A DNA stretch of 61,831 bases from an uncultured Christensenellaceae bacterium (GCA_910588155.1 CAJUPB010000013.1:1-61831), one strand, 5' to 3'; positions 51,227 to 60,939 are shown, numbered from the stretch's first letter. Numbers and translations: made by a program. Notes: generated from the letters alone by a model not told the origin.

Positions 51227-51455
51227 TGTTTTGAAACTCTGCTTTGTGTGATTTGATATACTTTGCGTGGCATAGAATGCCTAAAACAATATGATATGTC
51301 ACACATAACACATAAATTTTTTATTATTTCGGCGTTTTTAACGAATAATACCCTATTTTAAGCACACACTACAAGTACAAGGATAAAGTTTAATAAAAAG
51401 GTTTTAACACTTATTTTGTTTGTAGCAGACTTGAAAATGTGTGAATGTGAATTTT

Positions 51456-51493
51456 ATCAAGGTTAAAGCCCATTATAAAACTTTAACCTTGAT
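51456..51493. repeat. Perfect 13-base inverted repeat in AT-rich intergenic DNA
   Basis: ATCAAGGTTAAAG (51456-51468) and CTTTAACCTTGAT (51481-51493) are exact complements around a 12-base loop. There is no T run after it in the plus direction, so it is not an obvious terminator. The surrounding stretch 51230-51595 is AT-rich and shows no gene. Confidence 0.7.
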
Positions 51494-51496
51494 TAT

Positions 51497-51543
51497 ATAA
51501 AAATCCTCTTCGTTTCTTATGACGAAGAGGATAAATTTTTTTT
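51497..51543. terminator. Bidirectional terminator after the GH63-like gene
   Basis: ATCCTCTTCG (51503-51512) pairs with CGAAGAGGAT (51523-51532). T runs follow on both strands (eight T at 51536-51543; TTTTTATAT on the minus strand). Confidence 0.85.
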
Positions 51544-51595
51544 ACAACATTTTAACGGTATATTATTATTTCATAACCCCATATTCTTCCCCGTT

Positions 51596-53827
51596 TTAAA
51601 CGCTTTCGGGAAGAACGGGCTGTATATTGACCATACCGCCCTCGGCGACGACTTTGGACTTTCCGACGGGCACGATGAAGAAATACTTTGTCAGCTTTTT
51701 GTCGAGCTTGTCGGGGACGCTCAAATTGACGGTTATATTCGCACGTGCGTCTATGAGAAATTCGCAGCCGTTTTTGGTTTCTATAAAGTTGCGCACGACG
51801 AATTTTCCGCCCTCGCCCTTGAACAGTTTTACATTGTCCACTATCAATATCGTGGAATTGTCGTTTACGTCGATACTGTACGCCCTGTCCAAAAGCCGCA
51901 CATTGGACAGAGAATTCTCACCTTCCACAAACGTGCCGAAGCGAATGGACTGCGTCTTCAAGTCGTTGCGGAAATATTCCGAATCCAACAGTTCCTGCAT
52001 ACCCATAAGCGCAAGCATATTGCCGTTGCCCGAAAGATATTCCTTTGATTTGACGCGTTTGCCCGTCGGCAGATACAGCGAATAATTCACAACATTGTCG
52101 CTTTCGTTGTCCGCCCAAAGTTTGGCGCTTTTCAACGCTATTTGCCCCGCAATGTCGTCCAGACCGTATCGGCACAGCCCGTGATATATGATATAGTTTA
52201 CATACGGAACGATACTGCCGCGGTATTCGAGATACGGCGGCTGGCGGTGCCCGTTATTGTTCGGTTTGCCGCGTCTGCCGTATTCGGGGTTATCCATCGA
52301 AAGCGTCGGTATGACGTATTTGCCCCAGAATTTCGAAGTATCCGTCAGAGAATTCACGAGGCAGGAAAGCTTTTGCGGCGTATCCACGGCACCCGCAATC
52401 AGCGGATAGAAACTCGTCGCGCCGTAATTTTTCGCCCACTGCCCCATAACGTATCTATTCATATACAGTCCGCACTGTTCGTTCCAGAACGTATCGTTGA
52501 CAAGCTGGCGCATTTCCTTGCAAGCCTTTGCATACTTTTCGTATTCCGACAAATCGAAAAACAGAGCTATGCGTTGCATAATATCGAATGCCAGCAGTTT
52601 AAGACAGGACAAATCCAAGCCGAACATCGCCGACGGCGCATATTTTTCTTTCAGCGGAGAGTCATCCCACTTATATGCCACCTCGTTTTTGTCCGGGTCG
52701 GCAACGACGAGCGCCGATTCCGGCGGATACAGTTCTTTGAGTTTTTTATAGTACGGAATAATCAGTTTTTTATCGGGAATGCGAGCAAGGATATGCCACG
52801 CCGAAAGCACCGCCATAATCTTGTCTTCGACGGTATATTCGAGCTGCCCGAGCGCCTTATCCACGCCCGCGACGGCGCCCAAAAGCGCGGCGCAGTTTTC
52901 ACTCGCACCGTCCAAATCGAAGTTATTGTTCAGCGTCGTGCGGTTCGGAGAATATATTTCGCGCATAAAATACGGGTAGTAAATTCTCGACCACAGCACG
53001 GAGTTCAGCATTTTCTCCACAGGTCCGCCCAGCACGCCCGACCCCATAGTCTTATTGACGCCGTAGCGCAACTCCGCGGTTTCTATCTGCTTGACAATCT
53101 TGTCTATTCTCGGCACTTCCATATCGAAAACGTCTTCGTCGCCGACCGTGGCGTACAGATATACGCTTGGTTGGTTTTTGTTTATGACGAATTCCATTAT
53201 TGCCTCGTTGAACGCGCCGTTTGCCGAGTCCGACGGTTTGGACAGCGACTGCGCCATAAAGAACTCGCGCTCCGGGCGGTCGTCCAAAATCACCTGGTAG
53301 CGATTTTTATATACTGCGTTTGTATCGGTGAGCGAAACGTCGCCGCCTATTATACCGACGTACGGGCTTCTGCCTTTGACGAAAGAACCCTCAATCGAAA
53401 GTTCGCCGAGAAAATCATAGCAGGGATAGAAAATGACTCTCACCCGAAGTTTGCGCTTTGCCGACACCTGAATAATCATCGACTGTTCGTTGTGCTTTAC
53501 CCAATTGACGGAAAGCGGTCCGCTGGAAAAGCGCGCAAAACTTCCGTCTACCGTGTTGGCGCAGGACGACGCCATATTCAAAATAAAGTCGTCGTTGTCG
53601 TACCACTTATTGCCGAGAAAATAGCAAACTTTTATTCCCCACAAAGAGCCGTGTTTGCCCGCAAGCATAGCTCCGTTTATGGCGCCGTAATCGTAACCGA
53701 CGCCCTGAATATATCTGCCGGGAAAGTTTGCCTCCGTAAGCGGCGGACCTTCCGGTTTTTCCTCGTAAAACTTATCGAAAAAAGGAGGACGGAAAGTGAA
53801 GCCGTATTCTTTATTGATATAACGCAT
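51596..53827 (-). CDS. GH63/trehalase-like glycoside hydrolase
   Basis: The 743-residue protein has an N-terminal beta-sandwich part (about 1-250) and an (alpha/alpha)6 barrel with WNEQCGLYMNRYV, GATSFYPLIAGAV and the signature YRGSIVPYVNYIIYHGLCRYG followed by ALKSAKLW, the pattern of GH63 and relatives of glucosidases and trehalases. A C-terminal beta domain closes the protein. There is no signal peptide, so it acts inside the cell, probably on imported alpha-linked oligosaccharides. The specificity is not readable. AAGGAGGT precedes the ATG. Two palindromes upstream suggest control by a sugar-responsive repressor. Confidence 0.78.
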   Translation of the reverse strand: MRYINKEYGFTFRPPFFDKFYEEKPEGPPLTEANFPGRYIQGVGYDYGAINGAMLAGKHGSLWGIKVCYFLGNKWYDNDDFILNMASSCANTVDGSFARFSSGPLSVNWVKHNEQSMIIQVSAKRKLRVRVIFYPCYDFLGELSIEGSFVKGRSPYVGIIGGDVSLTDTNAVYKNRYQVILDDRPEREFFMAQSLSKPSDSANGAFNEAIMEFVINKNQPSVYLYATVGDEDVFDMEVPRIDKIVKQIETAELRYGVNKTMGSGVLGGPVEKMLNSVLWSRIYYPYFMREIYSPNRTTLNNNFDLDGASENCAALLGAVAGVDKALGQLEYTVEDKIMAVLSAWHILARIPDKKLIIPYYKKLKELYPPESALVVADPDKNEVAYKWDDSPLKEKYAPSAMFGLDLSCLKLLAFDIMQRIALFFDLSEYEKYAKACKEMRQLVNDTFWNEQCGLYMNRYVMGQWAKNYGATSFYPLIAGAVDTPQKLSCLVNSLTDTSKFWGKYVIPTLSMDNPEYGRRGKPNNNGHRQPPYLEYRGSIVPYVNYIIYHGLCRYGLDDIAGQIALKSAKLWADNESDNVVNYSLYLPTGKRVKSKEYLSGNGNMLALMGMQELLDSEYFRNDLKTQSIRFGTFVEGENSLSNVRLLDRAYSIDVNDNSTILIVDNVKLFKGEGGKFVVRNFIETKNGCEFLIDARANITVNLSVPDKLDKKLTKYFFIVPVGKSKVVAEGGMVNIQPVLPESV

Positions 53828-53883
53828 TTTTCGTACCTCCTTGCAAAATCTCGTTTCATCACCAATCGGCGGATTTTATTTGA

Positions 53884-53900
53884 GTTATGCGTGACATAAC
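53884..53900. promoter_or_regulatory. Palindrome upstream of the GH63-like gene
   Basis: GTTATG-CGTGA-CATAAC, a perfect six-base inverted repeat with five-base spacer, 57 bases before the start codon. It is a candidate operator in the leader. Confidence 0.45.
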
Positions 53901-53946
53901 AATTGTTTTTCGCCGAAAACCCGCAGTTTCGAAACCGATTCGACGC

Positions 53947-53966
53947 ATTATATCGTTGCACGATAT
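53947..53966 (-). promoter_or_regulatory. -10 box with overlapping palindrome, GH63-like gene
   Basis: On the minus strand TATAAT (53947-53952) overlaps the perfect palindrome ATATCGT-TGC-ACGATAT (53950-53966). A LacI- or GntR-type repressor bound here would cover the promoter. The -35 box is weak (about 53972-53977). The remaining 53967-54134 shows no gene. Confidence 0.5.
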
Positions 53967-54134
53967 GCTTAAAACAAATTTCGTATTTGCCTTGCGCACA
54001 TATTCGCCGAACGCAAACGGCAGCCGCACGTTTTGACAAGCCGCGAAAAAAGACCCTTGAAGGCAGACATTAAAGCCTTGAAAAAGACCTTTTCATCTAT
54101 TATAACAATTTTCGCGCAAGTCGTCAATGATTTT

Positions 54135-55640
54135 TCAATACAGCAATTTTGCGGTTATCGGCACGGATATGACGTCGCTTTTATGCGCCATAATTCTGAA
54201 TTCGGCAGGCGGCAGCTTTTCGTCGGGAATCAGATATATACGCTTGTCGCTCCACCCTTCCGTCAGTATGCGACTGAAAAATCCGCGGGAACCGATACGT
54301 TCCAAAATGGCAGGATTGAGCGTTACGGACGCGCCCGTATACTCGCCTTCCGCAAACAGACGCATAAGTCTGGCTTTCAACTTCTTCGCCAGATAGTCTC
54401 CCGAATGAGTATGCGCACTGCCGTTGCAATACGGGCAATTGGTCAGCAGCATATCGCCGATTTCGTGCCCCGTCTTTTTGCGGGTAACTTCCACGAGCCC
54501 CAATTCGGACATACCCAGCACGCGGGTTTTGGCGCGGTCGAACATCATTTCCCGCCGAAGCGTTTCGACGACGGCGTCCTTATGCGCCTGTTCCTGCATA
54601 TCGATGAAGTCGATTATGACTATGCCGCCGATATTGCGCAGACGAAGCTGTGCGGCAATCTCCGTCGCAGCCTCTATATTGGTTCTGAAAACGGTGTTTT
54701 CGTGGCTGTTGTCGCGGCCGATAAATCTGCCCGTATTGACGTCGATTGCCGTCAATGCCTCGGTATGGTCTATCACAAGAGTGCCGCCGCCGGGCAAAGC
54801 CACCTTATGTTCGAGCAGTTTGTCGACTTCTTTTAAAACGCCGTACACCTCGCTCATATCATAGTCGCTTTCGAAATATTTTATCTTATCGAGAAAGCGC
54901 GGATTTATGTTCCCGAGAACGTCGCGCAATCTTTCGCAAGTCTCCAAATCGTTGCACACCACGGATTCCACGGACGAGGACACCATATCGCGGACGGCGC
55001 GGACAATCAAGCCGCCCTCGCTGTGCACCATAGCCACATTGTCGCCCGCGGCGTCGTATGCCGCGCGCATTTCCGAAAACATTCGTTTCAGATGTTTGGC
55101 CTCATCCAAGATATCCTGTTTCTTGGCTTCGGCGCAAACGGTTCTTGCGATAAAACCGCCGTCGCTCGGCTTGACTTTTTCCAACAGGCGGGTCAGACGC
55201 AAGCGCTCGTCATCGTCGGTTATCTTATTGGACACGCCTATGAAATCCAGCATCGGCAGATATACGACGTTTCTTCCGGGAAGAGAGATATGCGAAGAAA
55301 GGCGCACCCCTTTCATTCCCGTTTCCTCTTTCGTGACCTGAACCATTATGAAATCGCCGGCTTTCACGTCCAATTTGTCCGGCAATTTGCCCGAGCCGCA
55401 CAGCACGCTTTTATGGTCCAGAGCCTCTCCGACGGCAAGAAAACCGTTACGCTCCAATCCGATATCGACAAAAGCCGTCTGCAAACCTTGCAGAACGTTG
55501 ACGACTTTGCCCTTGTAAATATTGCCCGTCAGGCGGTTGGTATCCTTATATTCGACGTAATACTCTTTGAGTCTGCCGTCTTCCAACAGGGATACGGACG
55601 ACGTGCAACTGTCTACGTCTATCAAAATCTGACTTTTCAC
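54135..55640 (-). CDS. rng: Ribonuclease G/E family
   Basis: The 501-residue enzyme has an N-terminal S1 domain (GNIYKGKVVNVLQGLQTAFVDIG, about residues 38-110), a 5' sensor/RNase H-like part, the catalytic TAIDVNTGRF and VIIDFIDM with metal-binding aspartates, and the zinc link CPYCNG. It has the RNase G length without the long RNase E tail. It cleaves single-stranded RNA in rRNA maturation and decay. The start is GTG; the AGGAAAG site lies farther upstream than usual, so the exact start is less certain. Occurrence with the DUF2344 and radical SAM genes is conserved in Bacillota. Confidence 0.93.
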   Translation of the reverse strand: MKSQILIDVDSCTSSVSLLEDGRLKEYYVEYKDTNRLTGNIYKGKVVNVLQGLQTAFVDIGLERNGFLAVGEALDHKSVLCGSGKLPDKLDVKAGDFIMVQVTKEETGMKGVRLSSHISLPGRNVVYLPMLDFIGVSNKITDDDERLRLTRLLEKVKPSDGGFIARTVCAEAKKQDILDEAKHLKRMFSEMRAAYDAAGDNVAMVHSEGGLIVRAVRDMVSSSVESVVCNDLETCERLRDVLGNINPRFLDKIKYFESDYDMSEVYGVLKEVDKLLEHKVALPGGGTLVIDHTEALTAIDVNTGRFIGRDNSHENTVFRTNIEAATEIAAQLRLRNIGGIVIIDFIDMQEQAHKDAVVETLRREMMFDRAKTRVLGMSELGLVEVTRKKTGHEIGDMLLTNCPYCNGSAHTHSGDYLAKKLKARLMRLFAEGEYTGASVTLNPAILERIGSRGFFSRILTEGWSDKRIYLIPDEKLPPAEFRIMAHKSDVISVPITAKLLY

Positions 55641-55746
55641 TCTTGTTTATTCTTTCCTATTGCAAACGTTTGTATCTATAAACGGCCGTAACAAAGTCGC
55701 AAAATTTCGAGCAAAAAGCCGCAGATATAATAAATTCAATGCGCCG

Positions 55747-56403
55747 TCATTCGGTTTCGAGACCGTAAAATGCGTCGACGTCTTTAACCGAGCCGTCCGC
55801 ACAAACGAACGCCCGCTCTTTCAATATATCGTAGTCCTCGCCCCAGCAGAACGTTTGAGCCAAAAATTTGCCGAAAGAATCGGCGCGCAAATTCTGTTTT
55901 CCGCAACCGAGCACTGCCACGATATCGCCGTTTTCCTCTTTAAGCGAATGAATGCGCGGTTTGACATCGGCAACGGTCTGTCCTTTCTTGGTTTTTACGG
56001 GGATTTCGACAATTATGCGTGACATAATATCGTCCAACTGTGCCTGCACGGGAGCAACGGCGCTCTTTTTATAGCGATATGCGGCGTGAGACGTCAGCGC
56101 GTGCACCTCTGCTTTTTCGCATTTTACCGCACCGAGTATACGAACTCCGCGGGGCAATTTTTCGTTCAGCCCGTCCATAAATTTTTTCGGGTCTTCCTCG
56201 CTGTCCGCACAAAAATATTCGGCAACGCTGGCAAGCCCGAGCGGAAGAGGCTGCGAAAAGAACAGCAGTACGTGCGGATTGAACCCCTCGGAAAACCTCA
56301 CCGACAAATTTGCGCGACGAACCGCGCGGCCCATTTCTCTCAACAGGTCGAGGTGCGGCAAATATACCGCGCTGTCCGCTTTCGTGAATTTACAAAGAAT
56401 CAC
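55747..56403 (-). CDS. DUF2344 (TIGR03936) protein
   Basis: The 218-residue product, from a GTG with GGAG seven bases upstream, starts VILCKFTKADSAVYLPHLDL and contains RRANLSVRFSEGFNPHVLLFF and PLPLGLASVAEYF, the marks of the DUF2344 family. This family normally sits next to, or is fused to, a B12-binding radical SAM protein of the TIGR03960 type, and its biochemical role is not established. Here that partner lies upstream, with a plus-strand nucleotidyltransferase gene between. A frame from 56442 exists, but without a binding site. Confidence 0.85.
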   Translation of the reverse strand: MILCKFTKADSAVYLPHLDLLREMGRAVRRANLSVRFSEGFNPHVLLFFSQPLPLGLASVAEYFCADSEEDPKKFMDGLNEKLPRGVRILGAVKCEKAEVHALTSHAAYRYKKSAVAPVQAQLDDIMSRIIVEIPVKTKKGQTVADVKPRIHSLKEENGDIVAVLGCGKQNLRADSFGKFLAQTFCWGEDYDILKERAFVCADGSVKDVDAFYGLETE

Positions 56404-56551
56404 TGTTTTTCTCCGAGGCTTTAATATCGAAAAAGGAAGCAAAAAAACACATTTTCGCTTCCTTTATGTAAATCGATTTTTCGGCGCTTACATAACGCTT
56501 TTTACATTATATACTACGTCGGCACACTTGTCAAGCCAAAGAGGCAAATGC

Positions 56552-56580
56552 TTGAAATATTATTGCAAATATGGTATAAT
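56552..56580 (+). promoter_or_regulatory. Promoter of the nucleotidyltransferase gene
   Basis: TTGAAA (56552-56557) and TATAAT (56575-56580) with 17 bases between. Confidence 0.8.
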
Positions 56581-56602
56581 GCAAACTCACGGGAGGTTTT
56601 AT

Positions 56603-57253
56603 ATGATTGGCATCGATGCGTTCGTCAAAGCATTTACGGAAAAAACAGATTGCACTTTCAAAAATCGCGCGGTCTTTATCGGGCTGCAAGGCAGTTACGG
56701 CAGAGGCGAAGCCGCGGAAACAAGCGACATCGACGTTGTTTTGATACTCGATACGCTTTGCATTTCCGACCTCGACACATATAAAAATATGCTTGACACA
56801 CTTCCCTATCGCAATTTAATTTGCGGTTTTATATCGGGAAAAGACGAGCTGACAAATTGGGAAGAGTCCGAGCTGTTCCAATTCCTGCACGACACGACGC
56901 CGATTAAGGGCAATTTGGATTTTATTTTCGAAAAAATCGACGGGAAAGCCGTTTCGCGCGCCATAAAAATCGGCGCGTGCAATATCTATCACACCTGCGC
57001 GCACAATTACGTTCACGAACAAAGCACGGAAATATTGCGCGCCCTGTTTAAATCCGCAAGATTTGTTCTGCAAGCGATTTTATTTTCGGAAACGGGCGAA
57101 TATTTAAAATCGAAAAACGAGCTTTTAAGCCGCAGTGCAAAAGCAACGGAAATTTTACAAGCCGAACGAAAATTTTCGGACGGAGAAATCGATTTCAACC
57201 GAGCCTCGGCGATTCTGTTTGATTTTGCTCAAAAGATTTTAAGACACAATTGA
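56603..57253 (+). CDS. Nucleotidyltransferase-fold protein
   Basis: The 216-residue protein has the polymerase-beta/MNT signature GLQGSYGRGEAAETSDIDVV at about residues 28-48: the GSxxRG loop and the SDID pair of metal-binding aspartates. The second half is helical (HNYVHEQSTEILRALFK) and may be a HEPN-like or substrate-binding domain. Such proteins nucleotidylate antibiotics, RNA or protein; nothing here tells which. ATG at 56603 follows GGGAGG; the frame back to 56279 is not coding. Opposite orientation and its own promoter suggest a later insertion between two genes that usually stay together. Confidence 0.82.
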   Translation: MIGIDAFVKAFTEKTDCTFKNRAVFIGLQGSYGRGEAAETSDIDVVLILDTLCISDLDTYKNMLDTLPYRNLICGFISGKDELTNWEESELFQFLHDTTPIKGNLDFIFEKIDGKAVSRAIKIGACNIYHTCAHNYVHEQSTEILRALFKSARFVLQAILFSETGEYLKSKNELLSRSAKATEILQAERKFSDGEIDFNRASAILFDFAQKILRHN

Positions 57254-57491
57254 AGCAAGCGCTTTAATTCGAATACACGAAAAAAGGCTGTCCGATTCTT
57301 TCAAATCCGAACACTTTTTTATGCGGCTCGTTTCTTGCCGTAGGATAACGCCGACCTAATACATTAGAGCTTTGAAAAATTTAAAATAACACATCTATTT
57401 TCCTATGCTTATATAAATATCCGAAGATTTGCTCTTCTTCTTGATTGTATCAACAATTCTCACAGTTATGTCTGACATAGGTTGCGGCCTA
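57254..57491. other. Intergenic region, nothing clear
   Basis: This 238-base, AT-rich stretch separates converging genes. A-rich and T-rich flanks near 57279-57323 look like a terminator at first, but the inner bases do not pair properly. No promoter or gene was found. Confidence 0.5.
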
Positions 57492-59294
57492 TCAGCCTTT
57501 TCGGGGCAGTTCACGCTTTATATGTTTTGCGCAGCTGTTTTTGAATGCCTGTTTTCTATTTTCCTGCAAGCCGCACTTACGACAGTTGCCGCGGCAGTCC
57601 GGCGTGGTTTCCGCTCTTCTCGATTTCGCGCGCTCCTCTTTAAGATAACTTTGCGTCACACCGACATCGACAAAGCTCCAAGGCAATATTTCGTCTTCGG
57701 CAAACTCGCGGGTATAATCTTCAATTTTCACGCCGCACTCGTCAAACGCCGCACGCCACTTTTCGAAATCGAAATATTCCCCCCAACTGTCGAACACGCA
57801 CCCCTTTTCGGACGCTTTCAAAATTACTTGTCCCAACCTCTCGTCGCCTCTGGCAAACACGGCTTCCAACACCGAAGAGTCGCTGCCGTGATAGTTGAAA
57901 TTCACTCTTATTTTGGAAAGCGCGGATTTCAGCAAGTCCTGCCTGCGGCGAATTTCGCTCTTGCCGATTTGCGCATCCCACTGAAAAGGCGTAAACGGTT
58001 TCGGCACGAACGTCGAAGCGGACACCGTTATGTTCACATACCCCTTGCCCGTCGCACACTCGCGGTAGACCTGTTTTATGCGCGCCGCAAGGTCGGCGAT
58101 TGCAAGCAAGTCTTCGTCGGTTTCCGTCGGAAGTCCTATCATAAAGTACAGCTTGACCGACGAATAGCCCTTTTCGAAAGCCCTGCGCATACAGGTGAAA
58201 ATATCGTCCTCGGTAATATTTTTATTGATGACGTCGCGCAGGCGCTGTGTTCCCGCTTCGGGCGCAAAGGTCAGCGAACCTTTTCTCGACTGCTCCACAA
58301 ACTCCGCCTCGAAAGAATCCACTCTCGTGCTGGGAAGCGCTATCGTGACTTTTCTGGCGTCGGTTATCGGTTTCAGTTTTTGCAAAAGCGGACGCAAATC
58401 GGGATAGTCGCAAGTGGACAGCGAGGAAAGCGATATTTCGTCGAATCCGCAATTGTCTATCAATTCTTCCGCATATCCGACGATTGTTTCGACAGAGCGC
58501 TCGCGCACGGGACGATATATCATTCCCGCCTGGCAGAAACGGCACCCGCGGGTACAGCCTCTGAAAATTTCCAACACGGCGCGATTATGCACCGCCTCTA
58601 TATTCGGCACTTGCGGCGCCGTCGGGAAATACGCCGAATCGAGGTCGGCAATTACGGCACGGCGAACGTTTTCCTTTCCGACGCTCGGAACATACACGCC
58701 GTCGATTTTCGCCGCCTTTCTCAAAAAGTCGCCGCGAGTGCCGCCTGCTTTTTTATTCTCGTTATACAGGGCAGCCAGCTCGTCCAAGGTTTGCTCGCCG
58801 TCGCCTATGCTGAACAAGTCTATGAAATCGACGAGCGGCAAAGGGTTGACGACGCAAGGTCCGCCCGCCATAACGACGGGGTCGTTTTCTCCGCGGTCTT
58901 CGGCAAGCAGTTTGACTTTGCCGAGACGGAGCATATACAGCACGGTCGTATACGAAAGTTCGTACTGCATCGAAAAACCAATCATATCGAAATCGCACAT
59001 CGGTCTGCGGGTTTCCGAAGAAAACAGCGGCAAATCTTCCTCTCGGAGAATCTGCGCCATATCCTCCCACGGAGCGTATGCCGTCTCGCAAACGGTGTCT
59101 TCCCTATTATTCAAAATCCCGTACAATATTTTTATGCCGAGATTGGACATAGCCACCTCGTACACATCGGGAAAGCAAAGCAGATATTTCAGCGGAGCGT
59201 CCGCTTTCATCTTCGGAGTGTTCAGTTCTCCGCCGCAATACCTCGACGGTTTATCCACGCGGGAAAGTATCTTTTTGAATTGTTTTTCCGTCAT
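57492..59294 (-). CDS. B12-binding domain radical SAM protein (TIGR03960)
   Basis: The 600-residue protein has an N-terminal cobalamin-binding-like domain (YLLCFPDVYEVAMSNLGIK, about 38-56), the radical SAM cluster CTRGCRFCQAG (CxxxCxxC, near residue 254), the GLPTETDEDL motif near the middle, and a cysteine-rich end (CRGNCRKCGLQ). It matches the TIGR03960 family, the usual partner of DUF2344. The reaction is unknown. Its ATG overlaps the stop of the DUF4132-like gene by four bases. Confidence 0.9.
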   Translation of the reverse strand: MTEKQFKKILSRVDKPSRYCGGELNTPKMKADAPLKYLLCFPDVYEVAMSNLGIKILYGILNNREDTVCETAYAPWEDMAQILREEDLPLFSSETRRPMCDFDMIGFSMQYELSYTTVLYMLRLGKVKLLAEDRGENDPVVMAGGPCVVNPLPLVDFIDLFSIGDGEQTLDELAALYNENKKAGGTRGDFLRKAAKIDGVYVPSVGKENVRRAVIADLDSAYFPTAPQVPNIEAVHNRAVLEIFRGCTRGCRFCQAGMIYRPVRERSVETIVGYAEELIDNCGFDEISLSSLSTCDYPDLRPLLQKLKPITDARKVTIALPSTRVDSFEAEFVEQSRKGSLTFAPEAGTQRLRDVINKNITEDDIFTCMRRAFEKGYSSVKLYFMIGLPTETDEDLLAIADLAARIKQVYRECATGKGYVNITVSASTFVPKPFTPFQWDAQIGKSEIRRRQDLLKSALSKIRVNFNYHGSDSSVLEAVFARGDERLGQVILKASEKGCVFDSWGEYFDFEKWRAAFDECGVKIEDYTREFAEDEILPWSFVDVGVTQSYLKEERAKSRRAETTPDCRGNCRKCGLQENRKQAFKNSCAKHIKRELPRKG

Positions 59295-60907
59295 CTCTCA
59301 CCTCTCAATCCGAGCAATCCGAACACGTCGCGCAAAAATTCGCTGAACGTTATTATCGGCAATGCGGCTATCGGATAGGGCTGCACCCCGTCGAGATAGG
59401 TTTGTCCGCCCAGCTTTATCAAATCGCCGTACTTATAGAACTTAACGTTCTGCACGGAAATCAAGCGGCGCGGGTCGGCGAAGTTCGTCGGCGAAAACTC
59501 CAATACGCAAGTTACGTCGCCCCGTGTTTTTGACGCCGCATTGCTTTCGGCATATCTGTTTTTATTCAAAAGCTTGAAACCGTGTTTACCCAACGCCGTT
59601 TTCAGTTCGCCTGCCGGCACGACCACGCCGCGCAGTCTGCCGCAAAAGTTGTATGTTTTTTCGGCGTCAGACGGATAGTAAACATCTCTCTTTATCTGAC
59701 AAAACGGCTGCTTTACGGTCAACGTCTTTAAAAAAGAAAACTTTTCCCATTCCGTCGGATGACTTACGGCGACCTCCACATCGCGCAAATCGCGTTTTCT
59801 ATTGTCCAAATCGTGTATTTCGCCGTTTTCCACAACTATTACGTCTGACATAGCACCGTTTTTATAGACGGAAAACAGCAAAGATGACGCGACACAGGCA
59901 TACAGAGGGTCGGTTTCCACGCGCTTTATGAATTTGTCACACGAAACTCTGACGCCGTTTTCCATATCATTTTCCATTTGCAAACACACAGCTCGAAGTT
60001 TCTTTTCGATTTTTTCCGCCGCCTCTTTTGCCTCTTTCGGATACGGTTCGGGAGTTATTTTCACGGTTAGGTCGTTTGTCGGAGTCAGGATATATTTGAC
60101 GCCGTCTTTTTCGATATGCCCGACAACCTCTTCCGCAGTCGCGCTCTCCGTCTTTTTCGAACAGTTTCTGTCCTTTTCTATCAATCTTTTTACCGTCACG
60201 GACTTTTCGCTCTTTTCCGCTTCCTCCAAAAATCGGGCAGCCCTGGGGTCGCTTTTATACAACAGCAGCAAGCGGATTATCCCCTCTTTTTCTTTAACGT
60301 GAGATTTCAGATATTCCCGACAAAGCGACGGAACTATGTCCACGCGCTTTTCCAATATGTATTTTCGCAACAGAGTTTTGTTCGAACTCTTGCCGTATAT
60401 CAATTGATTCAAAATCTCGCTTACCGTGCGCGTCTTATCCGCTTCCATAAGCGTGGACAGGCATTTATATTTCTTGTCGTAGCGGCGAATCACCGCCAGC
60501 GCCGCATCATAATCGGCGGAAGTGAACTTTGTAAAGTATGCGTCGATACCGCCGACGAAGCTGTACAGATAGCTGTCCTTGGGAGCGTCGAATGCCGCAA
60601 AAAGCATCGGATACAAAAGGTCCGTATCCACTTCGGCATACTCCGCCAATTCCATAAAATTATTGAAATATCTGTTCGAAAGGCGGTTGCAACGTTTCTG
60701 ATTTGGCAGTCTGCCCGCCTCTACGTCGTCTATGTAGCCGAAGCTCATTACGGTAGCCAAATTTTCATACGCGCCGGCCTTCAACAGCGCGGTAATGAAA
60801 ACGTGCGCCTGTTCTTTCGTAAGCGATTTATCCGCAAAAAATTCCTTTCCGACCTCGTCCAGCGCAATACCGTTCAAAGCCTGTTTCTTCAATACGTCTA
60901 TATCCAT
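59291..60907 (-). CDS. DUF4132-like protein
   Basis: The 538-residue cytosolic protein is built of short helical repeats in the first half (about 1-230), then a mixed region. Its C-terminal third (HPTEWEKFSFLKTLTVKQPF, then QIKRDVYYPS and FCGRLRGVVVPAGELKTAL) resembles the end of DUF4132 (MolR-like) proteins. The resemblance is from memory of the motif, so the family call is moderate. It is coupled by a four-base overlap to the radical SAM gene. GAGG stands close before the ATG. Confidence 0.55.
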   Translation of the reverse strand: MDIDVLKKQALNGIALDEVGKEFFADKSLTKEQAHVFITALLKAGAYENLATVMSFGYIDDVEAGRLPNQKRCNRLSNRYFNNFMELAEYAEVDTDLLYPMLFAAFDAPKDSYLYSFVGGIDAYFTKFTSADYDAALAVIRRYDKKYKCLSTLMEADKTRTVSEILNQLIYGKSSNKTLLRKYILEKRVDIVPSLCREYLKSHVKEKEGIIRLLLLYKSDPRAARFLEEAEKSEKSVTVKRLIEKDRNCSKKTESATAEEVVGHIEKDGVKYILTPTNDLTVKITPEPYPKEAKEAAEKIEKKLRAVCLQMENDMENGVRVSCDKFIKRVETDPLYACVASSLLFSVYKNGAMSDVIVVENGEIHDLDNRKRDLRDVEVAVSHPTEWEKFSFLKTLTVKQPFCQIKRDVYYPSDAEKTYNFCGRLRGVVVPAGELKTALGKHGFKLLNKNRYAESNAASKTRGDVTCVLEFSPTNFADPRRLISVQNVKFYKYGDLIKLGGQTYLDGVQPYPIAALPIITFSEFLRDVFGLLGLRGER

Positions 60908-60939
60908 ATTTCCTCATACCTTACGGCGATTTTTAAAAG

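Noticed and set aside
53885..56027. The 15-mer TTATGCGTGACATAA occurring at 53885 and again at 56013
   Set aside because: A few repeated 15-mers are expected by chance in 60 kb, and the second copy is inside DUF2344 coding sequence.
57275..57325. Terminator after the nucleotidyltransferase gene
   Set aside because: A and T runs are present, but the inner arms GTCCGATT and AATCCGAAC are not complementary.
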